This document shows positions 26,474-34,147 of a DNA stretch of 64,000 nt, one piece after another. A program made the position numbers and the translations under genes. Under the pieces are notes generated by a model. That model saw nothing but the letters and a program-made list of their open reading frames with translations. It searched no databases and was not told the DNA's origin. Numbering within the stretch: the first letter of the stretch is position 1; every line of letters starts with the position of its first letter. This stretch comes from Algoriphagus zhangzhouensis. GTDB taxonomy: Bacteria; Bacteroidota; Bacteroidia; Cytophagales; Cyclobacteriaceae. The stretch is from assembly GCF_900148515.1 (NCBI RefSeq), contig NZ_FRXN01000006.1:124001-188000 (forward strand), read 5' to 3'.

Positions 26474-27703
26474 ATGCCTTCAAGTGAATTTCAATTGCTT
26501 TCCAGTATTCTGGAAAATAAAGGAAAATCTGTTTCAGATATACTTTCAAAAATTTCAGCTTTTCAAATAGCAGTTCCTAGCTGGGCCTTAGGTGCTGGAG
26601 GAACTCGTTTCGGTAGATTTTCCATTGGAGGAGAGCCCAGAAATTTGGAAGAAAAGCTAGAAGATATTGGTTTGCTTGCCAAGTTGACCAAAAAGACTGA
26701 TGCTGTTTCACTTCATATCCCATGGGATATTCCTGAAGATGTGGAGGCAATAAAACAAAAAGCTCAAAGTTTGGAAATTAGCTTTGATGCAATGAATTCC
26801 AATACATTCCAAGATTATGGGCAGGATTTGACCTATAAAATGGGCTCTCTGAGTAATTCTGATTCAACTATACGCCAACAAGCAGTAGATCATAATAAGC
26901 AAGTAATTGAAATTGGAAAAAGCTTGGGAAGCAAAGGTCTGACAGTTTGGTTGGCTGACGGAAGTAATTTCCCAGGTCAGGCAAGTATTAGAAAAGCACT
27001 TCAATGGACTTACGAATCTCTTCAGGCAATTTATAAGGATTTACCGTCAGATTGGAAACTGCTTTTGGAGTACAAGCCTTATGAGCCAAACTTTTATCAT
27101 ACCGTAATCCCTGATTGGGGGACTTCCTCATTCCTTTGCAAGCAATTGGGAGATCAGGCCAAAGTCTTGGTGGATTTGGGACACCATCTTCCAAATACCA
27201 ATATTGAACAGATCGTGGCGACATTGATGCATCAGGATATGTTGGCTGGCTTCCACTTCAATGACAGCAAATATGGTGACGATGATTTGAGTACAGGAAG
27301 CATTAAGCCCTATCAATTATTCTTGATTTTTTGCGAATTGATTGGTGGTGCAGAGGATGGAGCACAGGCTTGGGAAAGCATTTCTTGGATGATTGATGCA
27401 AGTCATAACACCAAGGATCCTTTGGAAGATTTGATCCAAGCCTTGGAAGCCATTGCGATTGCCTATGCGAAAGCATTGCTGGTAGATCGGGAGAAATTAA
27501 CCCAATGTCAGATGAGTGGTGACACAGTTGGTGCTCAGGAAATCCTTCAAGATGCATTCTTGACTGATGTAAGACCTTTGGTTAAGGAAGCAAGACTTCA
27601 ATCCGGCGGAGTTGAATCGCCTCTGGATTATTATAGAACCGAAAAGATCAGGGAAAAGCTAATTTCTCAGAGAGGGAAAAACTCTCAAGCAACTGGGCTT
27701 TAA
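26474..27703 (+). CDS. rhaI: L-rhamnose isomerase (RhaI type)
   Basis: A 409-residue TIM-barrel isomerase of the Pseudomonas stutzeri-like RhaI group, distinct from E. coli RhaA. Characteristic stretches include VPSWALGAGGTRFGRF, SLHIPWDIPEDVE, LLEYKPYEPNFYHTVIPDWG (metal-binding Glu), VLVDLGHHLPNTNIEQIV, GFHFNDSKYGDDDLSTGSI and MIDASHNTKDPLEDLIQA. These supply the Glu/Asp/His metal ligands of the family. It converts L-rhamnose to L-rhamnulose and completes the pathway with the kinase and aldolase on the other strand. It follows the small membrane gene in the plus-strand unit. A 180-bp repeat element starts about 10 bp after its stop. Confidence 0.92.
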   Translation: MPSSEFQLLSSILENKGKSVSDILSKISAFQIAVPSWALGAGGTRFGRFSIGGEPRNLEEKLEDIGLLAKLTKKTDAVSLHIPWDIPEDVEAIKQKAQSLEISFDAMNSNTFQDYGQDLTYKMGSLSNSDSTIRQQAVDHNKQVIEIGKSLGSKGLTVWLADGSNFPGQASIRKALQWTYESLQAIYKDLPSDWKLLLEYKPYEPNFYHTVIPDWGTSSFLCKQLGDQAKVLVDLGHHLPNTNIEQIVATLMHQDMLAGFHFNDSKYGDDDLSTGSIKPYQLFLIFCELIGGAEDGAQAWESISWMIDASHNTKDPLEDLIQALEAIAIAYAKALLVDREKLTQCQMSGDTVGAQEILQDAFLTDVRPLVKEARLQSGGVESPLDYYRTEKIREKLISQRGKNSQATGL

Positions 27704-27712
27704 TCCAAACTG

Positions 27713-27894
27713 GATTTTAAACCCGAAATATGCAATAGCAATTCTATTCCATCCATTAATTGCTTCAAAATCAGACATTACATTGCTGTTTTCAACTGCA
27801 CCATAGGGGTGCTATGCCTCAGTTTCCAAACAGCCTGATTTTCTTGCGATTAATGCCTTCATGACGAAACCTATTGCATAATCCGGGTTAAAAT
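27713..27894. repeat. MITE-like element, copy 1
   Basis: About 180 bp with imperfect terminal inverted repeats of roughly 22 bases (left from 27714, ATTTTAAACCCGAAATATG; right ending 27893, in which CATAATCCGGGTTAAAAT is its near complement). A second copy is at 33009-33201. The interior shares long near-identical blocks, for example ATGCCTTCATGACGAAACC at 27853-27871. No ORF is contained. The right end overlaps the last codons and stop of the sulfatase on the minus strand. No target-site duplication is obvious. Confidence 0.8.
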
Positions 27895-29310
27895 AATGGG
27901 CTGACCTGTCGATTTGGAAATCGGTAGGTTGGCCTTTGTTTCTTCTAGCCATTTATAAAGTTTACCGTAGAGTTCCCTTACTTTGGTTGGGTTTTCTTTG
28001 CTCAAATCAAGCTCTTCGGAAAGGTCATTTTTTAAATTGTAAAGTTCCGTTTTTTGATTTTCATAGTGCAATACCAATTTCCAATCTCCAGACCGAATCG
28101 CCGCTGCGGGCATTCCCAATTGATTGGAAAAGTGGGGGTAATGCCAGAATAGATCACTTTCTCTCTCTTGATCTCTGTTGTCAAATAGGATTGAACTCAG
28201 ACTTTGCCCATCCCAGGCTTTTTGAGGATTCAGACCCGCGATTTTTGCAAATGTAGGAGCCAAATCCAAATTGCTTGTTGCGTATGAGGTGACTCCCGGT
28301 TTGATTTTTTCAGGCCAATAGGTAATCAATGGAACTCTGATTCCGCCCTCATAGGGATGACCTTTCCATTTCTTTAAAGGATCTAAATTCGTTGGGGTTG
28401 GTCCAAGTTCTGGAAGTCCAACTCCTCCATTATCTGAGGTGAAAATGATCAAAGTATTCTTGTCAAGTCCTTGTGATTTAAGTTCTTCCAAAATTAACCC
28501 GATTCCATCATCAACAGACTCAATCATTGCTGCATAATAGGGATTATACTTTCCGTCAAACTTCTCGTATTTCCTAAGGTACTTACTTACTTTATCTCCT
28601 CGTGGAACGACAAATACATGAGGCGCAGAATAACTCAGGTAGAGGAAAAAGGGCTTTTGACTTTCTTTTTTATCCAAAAAATCTAAAGCATAAGCAGTAA
28701 GCTTGTCAGTTAGATAATGCTTTCCTGAGTCCAAGAATATATTCTGATAGCTGTCTTCGAAAACCCCATAATTGTAATAATCCAAGCCATTTTTTCCGAT
28801 CATTCTTGAAAAATCAAAGCCTTGAGCCCATGGAGTTTGATCTTCCTCGTTTCCAAGATGCCACTTTCCAATCATGGCGGTTTGGTAGCCTTTTTCTTTA
28901 AATAGTTCAGCTAAAGTCACCTGCTTTCCTTCTAGAAATGGGTTCCAATTTGCAGGGTCGATGGATAAGCTGTCAGCTTTTCTATTTCCTGCAATAAAAT
29001 TGGTGAGGTGATATCGAGTAGAATGAATTCCTGTCAATATCCCTGCGCGGGAAGGGGAGCAAACAGGACTTGATGAATAGGCATCAGTGAATTTTAGTCC
29101 ATTTTCAGCCAAAAAGTCAAGGTTTGGGGCTTCTTGAAAAGGATTCCCATAAGCTGGTAAATCAGTATAGCCTAGATCATCCGTCAAAATGAAAATAATA
29201 TTGGGTTGTTCAGGATTTTGAGCAAAAGAGGAGGTGATGGTTGAGAAGAGGAAAAAGACTAAAAGTCTAAGAATCAAATTTCTATTCGAAAGGATGGTGG
29301 TCTTATTCAC
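27871..29310 (-). CDS. Secreted sulfatase (formylglycine-dependent)
   Basis: A 479-residue exported sulfatase. Residues about 12-30 form a signal peptide (LILRLLVFFLFSTITSSFA). The metal site begins with NIIFILTDDLGYTDLPAYG, and the modification motif CSPSRAGILTG has Cys84, which is converted to formylglycine by a maturation enzyme not encoded here. Later landmarks are MIGKWHLGNE and IFTSDNGG. Such enzymes remove sulfate from polysaccharides in the periplasm. The final residues, approximately IILTRIMQ plus the stop, are encoded inside the terminal repeat of the adjacent element, so the native C-terminus was probably replaced by insertion. It is divergent from the SMP-30 gene. Confidence 0.93.
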   Translation of the reverse strand: MNKTTILSNRNLILRLLVFFLFSTITSSFAQNPEQPNIIFILTDDLGYTDLPAYGNPFQEAPNLDFLAENGLKFTDAYSSSPVCSPSRAGILTGIHSTRYHLTNFIAGNRKADSLSIDPANWNPFLEGKQVTLAELFKEKGYQTAMIGKWHLGNEEDQTPWAQGFDFSRMIGKNGLDYYNYGVFEDSYQNIFLDSGKHYLTDKLTAYALDFLDKKESQKPFFLYLSYSAPHVFVVPRGDKVSKYLRKYEKFDGKYNPYYAAMIESVDDGIGLILEELKSQGLDKNTLIIFTSDNGGVGLPELGPTPTNLDPLKKWKGHPYEGGIRVPLITYWPEKIKPGVTSYATSNLDLAPTFAKIAGLNPQKAWDGQSLSSILFDNRDQERESDLFWHYPHFSNQLGMPAAAIRSGDWKLVLHYENQKTELYNLKNDLSEELDLSKENPTKVRELYGKLYKWLEETKANLPISKSTGQPIILTRIMQ

Positions 29311-29345
29311 TTTGAGTTAAATTGGGTAAAAGAAGCTACTGATCT

Positions 29346-30329
29346 ATGAAACTTAACCCAAAATCCCTTTTTTTTCTCATACTTCTATCCTGTGCCTCCC
29401 CAAATGAGTCAGATGAATCTCTTGAAATTTTAGACCCTGAGATGGAATCATTTTTTTCTGAAAACTCTCAAGCGGAGGTCTTGGCAGCGGGATTTGATTG
29501 GGCTGAGGGGCCTCTTTGGCTTCCCGACCAGGAGGCTTTGATTTTCACAGATGTTCCCAAAAACAAAATATGGCAATGGTCGGAGCTCAATGGAGTCAGT
29601 CTATTTTTGGAGCCTTCTGGGTATTTGGGTGAGAGAACTGATAAAAATGAACCTGGGGCAAATGGGTTGATTTTAAATGAATCGGGCGAATTGGTTTTGT
29701 GTCAGCATGGTGAAAGACAGGTTGCCAAAATGATTTCTTCATTGAATGATCCTAAACCTGAGTTTGAACCTATTGCTCAGTCCTATGAAAGTAAGAAATT
29801 GAATAGCCCTAATGACTTGATTTATAATTCCAAAGGACAATTGTTTTTCACAGATCCACCCTATGGCATGGATCCTTGGGATGAAAAAGAGTTGGATTTT
29901 CAGGGTGTTTACAGAGTTGATCCTGACGGAGAGTTGATTTTGCTGATTGATAGTCTTTCCCGTCCCAATGGAATTGGGCTGAGTCCTGATCAAAAAACAC
30001 TTTACATAGGACAATCAGATCCTGAAAAAGCCAGATACTATTCCTTTGATCTGGATGGAAATGGGGATGTGATTGGAGGTAAAATGATCCTGGATGTTAC
30101 CCATCTTCAATCCGAAGAGAAAAAAGGATTGCCTGATGGATTGACGGTTCATTCTTCAGGAACTTTGTTTGCTACAGGTCCTGGAGGAGTTTTGGTAATC
30201 AGTCCTGATGGAAAACACTTAGGAACAATCCTAACCGGAGAAGCAACTGCCAACTGTACTTTTGATCCTGAAGAGAGGTTTTTGTATATGACTGCAGATT
30301 CTTTCTTGATGAGGATATTTCTCAAGTAG
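29346..30329 (+). CDS. SMP-30/gluconolactonase-type lipoprotein
   Basis: A 327-residue lipoprotein (signal LFFLILLSCAS, lipobox Cys at about residue 16) with the six-bladed SMP-30 propeller. Metal and active-site positions are visible: DWAEGPLWLP (Glu ligand), LNSPNDLIYNSKGQLFFTDP (Asn ligand), SRPNGIGLSPDQKTLYIG and GLPDGLTVHSSGTLFA (catalytic Asp). The family hydrolyses sugar lactones. Just upstream of a GMC oxidoreductase that would form such lactones or keto sugars, it suggests an oxidative sugar route in the cell envelope. A gap with a near-perfect inverted repeat separates it from the GMC gene. Confidence 0.9.
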   Translation: MKLNPKSLFFLILLSCASPNESDESLEILDPEMESFFSENSQAEVLAAGFDWAEGPLWLPDQEALIFTDVPKNKIWQWSELNGVSLFLEPSGYLGERTDKNEPGANGLILNESGELVLCQHGERQVAKMISSLNDPKPEFEPIAQSYESKKLNSPNDLIYNSKGQLFFTDPPYGMDPWDEKELDFQGVYRVDPDGELILLIDSLSRPNGIGLSPDQKTLYIGQSDPEKARYYSFDLDGNGDVIGGKMILDVTHLQSEEKKGLPDGLTVHSSGTLFATGPGGVLVISPDGKHLGTILTGEATANCTFDPEERFLYMTADSFLMRIFLK

Positions 30330-30358
30330 CGGATAAATTCAATCTATTTCAAAGCGAT

Positions 30359-30392
30359 TTTCTACCATTTATATGGTATTAACTGGTAGAAA
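30359..30392. promoter_or_regulatory. Inverted repeat upstream of the GMC oxidoreductase
   Basis: Perfect 9-bp arms TTTCTACCA (30359-30367) and TGGTAGAAA (30384-30392) around a 16-base centre that itself starts with the small palindrome CCATTTATATGG. It lies 29 bp after the SMP-30 stop and 50 bp before the GMC start. The stem is AT-rich and not followed directly by a T-run, so an operator is more likely than a terminator, though both remain possible. Confidence 0.4.
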
Positions 30393-30442
30393 TCAGTCAA
30401 ATATGATTTTTTCTCCAACGAAACTTAATACCCAATCTGACC

Positions 30443-32146
30443 ATGTCAAATCTAAATTTGAAAGCCAAAAAAGAAACCACTTATGATGCGATAGTAATCG
30501 GATCAGGCGCAAGTGGTGGATGGGCTGCAAAAGAACTCTGTGAAAAAGGCCTCAAGACCCTCGTCCTGGAAAGAGGGCGAATGGTTCGTCATATTGAGGA
30601 CTATCCGACAGCCAGCAAAGCACCTTGGGAATTTGAATTTAGAGGTACAGTTCCCATTGACAAAAGATCGGGCTTAAGTGCGGGAAGATGGCAAACGGAG
30701 GAGACCATGCATTGGGCTTTGGCAGAGGATGAACAACCTTATATCGAAGAAAAACCATTTCGTTGGTTTAGAGGATATCATGTCGGTGGAAAATCACTAT
30801 TATGGGCTCGCGGAACTCAAAGATGGTCCGATTACGATTTTGAAGGGCCCGCTCGAGATGGTTTTGCAGTGGATTGGCCAATTCGATATAAAGATTTAGA
30901 GCCTTGGTTTCGTCATGTTGAGACTTTTGCCGGATTTTGTGGAAGTCAAGATGGTTTGGCAGAACTTCCGGATCAGGTGGTTCAGCCTGGCTTTGAATTG
31001 AGTTGTATTGAAAAGTATTACTCCGACCAATTGAAGACACTTTATGGAAACCGCCATTTGATCCAAGGGAGGATGGCTCACCTCACCGACCCTCAGGAAA
31101 TCCATAAGCAGCAGGGACGTAATCAATGTCAAAATCAGAAAATGTGTCGCAGAGGCTGTATTTATGGAGGGTATTTTTCCTCCAATGCTGCAACAATCCC
31201 TTGGGCAGAGAAAACAGGGAATCTGACCATTAGACCAGATTCTGTGGTGGAGTCCATTATTTATGATGAAGAAAAGGGAAAAGCAATTGGAGTCCGAATC
31301 ATTGATAGACATACCAAAGAAGCGATGGAGTTTTATTCCAAAATAATCTTCGTCAATGCCTCAACGATTAATTCCAATGCGATTTTATTAAACTCAAAAT
31401 CTAATCGATTTCCTGCCGGTTTAGGAAATGACAATGGTCTTTTGGGTAAGTATCTAGGAAGCCATAACTATCGTGGTGGTGGATCTGCTACCTATGAGGG
31501 CTTTTTCGACAAAGCACCGGTAGGCCAGCATCCTGGACATGCTTATGTTCCAAGATTTAGAAATGTTTTCAAACAAGATACTGATTTCCTGAGAGGCTAT
31601 GCGATAGGAATGTCTGGAAGTCGTAGGTTAGGCTCTGATACAAGTATGATCGGACATCAGTTAAGAGATAATTTGCTGAATAAGGAATATGGAGTCTGGA
31701 CTATGTCTGCTTGGATGCAAGGAGAGATGGTCCTAGAGGAAGATAATCATATGCGGTTAAGTGAAACCGAAACAGATAAATATGGAATTCCGAAGATTGT
31801 CATGTCTGTGGAGTGGAAAGAGAACGATGATAAAATGACAAAGGATTTCATGGAGCAGCAGCAAGAGATGTTTGAGAAAATGGGCTTTAAAAACATTTCG
31901 GTAAGAGATTCCGGCAATCCTCCAGGATCAGATATTCATGAGATGGGAGGAGTTAGAATGGGACATGATCGCAAGACTTCCTTGCTCAATAAGTATAATC
32001 AATTGCATGCCTGTCCTAATGTTTTTGTTTCAGATGGAGCCTGCATGACAAGTACCAGTACCCAAAATCCTACTTTAATGTTTATGACCTTGACTGCTCG
32101 AGCGGCAAATTATGCAGTCGATGAATTGAAAAAAATGAATCTATGA
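30443..32146 (+). CDS. GMC family oxidoreductase
   Basis: A 567-residue FAD-dependent GMC oxidoreductase. The N-terminal FAD loop is IVIGSGASGGWAAKEL followed by TLVLERG; the region FRGYHVGGKSLLWARGTQRW matches the FAD/substrate segment; a Cys-rich loop (NQCQNQKMCRRGCIYGG) may be structural; the C-terminal catalytic part has GSDIHEMGGVRMG and STQNPTLMFMTLTARAANYA. Bacteroidota homologues oxidise sugars or glycosides, often to 3-keto sugars. No obvious Sec signal is present and the usual small partner subunit (gluconate 2-dehydrogenase subunit 3 type) is absent. It overlaps the next TIM-barrel gene by 4 bp, implying linked function. Confidence 0.92.
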   Translation: MSNLNLKAKKETTYDAIVIGSGASGGWAAKELCEKGLKTLVLERGRMVRHIEDYPTASKAPWEFEFRGTVPIDKRSGLSAGRWQTEETMHWALAEDEQPYIEEKPFRWFRGYHVGGKSLLWARGTQRWSDYDFEGPARDGFAVDWPIRYKDLEPWFRHVETFAGFCGSQDGLAELPDQVVQPGFELSCIEKYYSDQLKTLYGNRHLIQGRMAHLTDPQEIHKQQGRNQCQNQKMCRRGCIYGGYFSSNAATIPWAEKTGNLTIRPDSVVESIIYDEEKGKAIGVRIIDRHTKEAMEFYSKIIFVNASTINSNAILLNSKSNRFPAGLGNDNGLLGKYLGSHNYRGGGSATYEGFFDKAPVGQHPGHAYVPRFRNVFKQDTDFLRGYAIGMSGSRRLGSDTSMIGHQLRDNLLNKEYGVWTMSAWMQGEMVLEEDNHMRLSETETDKYGIPKIVMSVEWKENDDKMTKDFMEQQQEMFEKMGFKNISVRDSGNPPGSDIHEMGGVRMGHDRKTSLLNKYNQLHACPNVFVSDGACMTSTSTQNPTLMFMTLTARAANYAVDELKKMNL

Positions 32147-33012
32147 ACAAGCAATATTTCAGTTTGATCCTTTTGTTGAGTTTTCTCTTTCTATTTCCAA
32201 AAGAAAATCAGGCACAAAAGAAAGGTGATCCTTTGTTTCAAGTACCCTTGGGTATAGCTTCTTACACATTCCGAAACCATTGGGAAAATGGAGTAGAGCC
32301 CACGCTAGATATCATTCAGAAAATGGGTTTTAAAGAATTTGAAGGCGGAGCTCCTAAAGGAGTGAGTCCAGAGGAATTCAAAAAAATGCTCAATAATCGG
32401 GGAATCAGTATTCCATCCACAGGAACTGGTTTTGAGCAATTAGAATCAGATCCACAAGCGGTGGCAGATCGAGCAAAAGCACTAGGTGCGAAATATGTGA
32501 TGTGTGCATGGATTCCCCATAATCGAGGTGCTTTTTCCAAAGAAAATGCCGATCGAGCGATCAAAGCTTTCAATGAAGGAGGGAAAGTCTTGAAAGAAAA
32601 TGGAATCATATTCAAATACCACGTGCACGGATATGAATTCCAACCTTATGAAGATGGAACCTTGTTTGACTACATGGTGGAGAATACTGATCCAAAATAT
32701 GTCTCTCTACAAATGGATGTAATGTGGACTCATTTTGGGGGAGGTGATCCAGCAGGCCTTTTAGAAAAATATGGAGACCGTTGGGTTTCGTTGCACTTGA
32801 AGGATTTCAGAAAAGGAGCTCCAAAAGATATGACTGGTCTTACTGGTCCTGAGAATGACGTTCCATTGGGTCAGGGAGAACTTGATTTTCCTGCTATCCT
32901 AAAAGCTGCTAATAAAATTGGGATCAAGCACATGTTTATCGAAGATGAAGGAGATCACGAGATAGAGGCTTTGCCAAAAAGTATTGCCTATTTGAAATCA
33001 TTGAAGTATTAA
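32143..33012 (+). CDS. Secreted sugar phosphate isomerase/epimerase-like TIM-barrel protein
   Basis: A 289-residue xylose-isomerase-like TIM barrel with a signal peptide (FSLILLLSFLFLFPKENQAQ). Diagnostic strands are PLGIASYTFRNHWENGVEP, EFEGGAPKGVSPEEF, KYHVHGYEFQPYEDG, LQMDVMWTHFGGGDP, SLHLKDFRKG and FIEDEGDHEIEAL, giving the metal ligands Glu, Asp, His and Glu expected for this fold. It overlaps the GMC gene by 4 bp. Periplasmic TIM barrels paired with GMC or Gfo/Idh oxidoreductases are commonly tied to 3-keto-glycoside metabolism; the substrate here is not known. The stop codon lies at the left edge of a repeat element. Confidence 0.87.
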   Translation: MNKQYFSLILLLSFLFLFPKENQAQKKGDPLFQVPLGIASYTFRNHWENGVEPTLDIIQKMGFKEFEGGAPKGVSPEEFKKMLNNRGISIPSTGTGFEQLESDPQAVADRAKALGAKYVMCAWIPHNRGAFSKENADRAIKAFNEGGKVLKENGIIFKYHVHGYEFQPYEDGTLFDYMVENTDPKYVSLQMDVMWTHFGGGDPAGLLEKYGDRWVSLHLKDFRKGAPKDMTGLTGPENDVPLGQGELDFPAILKAANKIGIKHMFIEDEGDHEIEALPKSIAYLKSLKY

Positions 33013-33201
33013 ACCTGAAATATGCATTAGTAATTCTATTTCAATCATTAATTACTTCAAAATCAGCCATTTCATTGCTGTTTTCATCCCGATAACTTTC
33101 GGGATTAACATAGCGGTGCTATGCCTCAACTTCCAAACAGACTGATTTTCTTGCAATTAATGCCTTCATGACGAAACCTATTACATAATCCAGGTTAAAA
33201 A
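33009..33201. repeat. MITE-like element, copy 2
   Basis: Second copy of the 27713-27894 element, same orientation, about 190 bp. The left arm (TTAAACCTGAAATATGCATT) and right arm (ATTACATAATCCAGGTTAAA) pair imperfectly, and both carry the matching change relative to copy 1 (CCCG with CGGG there, CCTG with CAGG here). The middle differs by a block containing the 18-base palindrome TCCCGATAACTTTCGGGA at 33087-33104. The left edge overlaps the TAA stop of the TIM-barrel gene. Confidence 0.8.
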
Positions 33202-33250
33202 AAACAGAGGCGCAAATGGGTTTCGCTAGACACCATTTGCAACCTCTGAT
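33197..33250 (-). terminator. Intrinsic terminator for the minus-strand lytS/lytR unit
   Basis: A 14-bp stem with a small internal loop: CAGAGG (33205-33210) pairs with CCTCTG (33243-33248) and GCAAATGG (33212-33219) with CCATTTGC (33233-33240). On the minus strand it is followed by a run of eight or more Ts. It lies about 160 bp past the response-regulator stop. Confidence 0.85.
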
Positions 33251-33280
33251 TTTGAAGTGTAATTAACCGAATTCGCTTCA

Positions 33281-33325
33281 AAAGCCTACCTAGCCTAACG
33301 GGGCTATATAGGGTAGGTTTTTCTT
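33281..33325 (+). terminator. Intrinsic terminator for the plus-strand GMC unit
   Basis: Two stacked stems: AAAGCCTACC (33281-33290) with GGTAGGTTT (33312-33320) and TAGCC (33291-33295) with GGCTA (33302-33306), followed by TTTTTCTTTTT on the plus strand. It faces the minus-strand terminator beside it, so the two convergent units are insulated from each other. Confidence 0.82.
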
Positions 33326-33409
33326 TTTACATGAGGAGTGATTTTTTGATTTAAAGGCTCATTTTAGGTTTTATGAGGCAAATCCCTTTTTATGGATAGG
33401 GAAATGGTC

Positions 33410-34147
33410 TTACAAGTGGTGATTTACGACCAATTCCATAAAGAAATCTCTAAAGCTTTCTCCAATCAAAATAAACTCATCTTTGCTTTTTACTTTCACT
33501 CTGTTTCTACTGATGTTTTCGATTTTATCGATAGAAACTATGTATCGCTTGTGGATTCTTACAAAACCTTTTGAGAATAATGTTGTCTCATAGTGTTTGA
33601 CACTATTCAGGGTAAGAATTGGTTTGGGTTCGTTGAGAAGGTGGATCTTGACATAGTCTTTGTAACCTTCCAGCATCACAATATCTGAAAGTTTGATTTT
33701 GATAGAAGAGTACTCAGCTTTGACGAAAATGTAATCATTCCCTTCACTTGTCACTGGTAAAGTTGCAGCTGGATTTCCGATTGTTAATGAATTAGATTTG
33801 TTCCCAAGTTTATTGATTGCTTTGAAAAAGCGCTCAAAACTGATGGGTTTCAAAAGGTAGTCAACCGCATTCATTTCAAAACCTTTCACCGCAAAATCAC
33901 TATATGCAGTCGTGAAAATGACCAAGGGTTTTACTGGTAGATTTTCATAAAATGCTGTCCCACTGATATCCGGCATATTGATGTCCAAAAAAATCAGATC
34001 GACTTCTTGGCTCATCAAAAGTGGAGTTGCTTTCAAAGGAGAGCTAAATTTCCCTATCAATTCCAGGTTAGGAAATTTTTCGATGAAATCTTCCAAGATA
34101 TCAATGGCCAAGGCTTCATCATCTATCACTATACAGCGGTATTTCAT
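33410..34147 (-). CDS. LytTR-type response regulator
   Basis: A 245-residue two-component regulator. Residues 1-120 are the receiver: CIVIDDEALAIDIL (acidic pocket), DLIFLDINMPDISG (phospho-acceptor Asp near residue 55), IFTTAYSDFAVKGF and YLLKPISFERF (conserved Lys). The C-terminal LytTR DNA-binding domain covers about 140-245, with IVMLEGYKDYVKIHL and FVRIHKRYIVSIDKIENIS. The ATG overlaps the kinase stop by 4 bp. Target genes are unknown; the upstream kelch and DUF4270 genes on the same strand and the divergent outer-membrane genes are candidates. Confidence 0.93.
   Translation of the reverse strand: MKYRCIVIDDEALAIDILEDFIEKFPNLELIGKFSSPLKATPLLMSQEVDLIFLDINMPDISGTAFYENLPVKPLVIFTTAYSDFAVKGFEMNAVDYLLKPISFERFFKAINKLGNKSNSLTIGNPAATLPVTSEGNDYIFVKAEYSSIKIKLSDIVMLEGYKDYVKIHLLNEPKPILTLNSVKHYETTLFSKGFVRIHKRYIVSIDKIENISRNRVKVKSKDEFILIGESFRDFFMELVVNHHL

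Noticed and set aside
33197..33325. A possible structured non-coding RNA downstream of MITE-like copy 2.
   Set aside because: The two hairpins each have a T-run in opposite directions and are explained as facing terminators for the convergent units.
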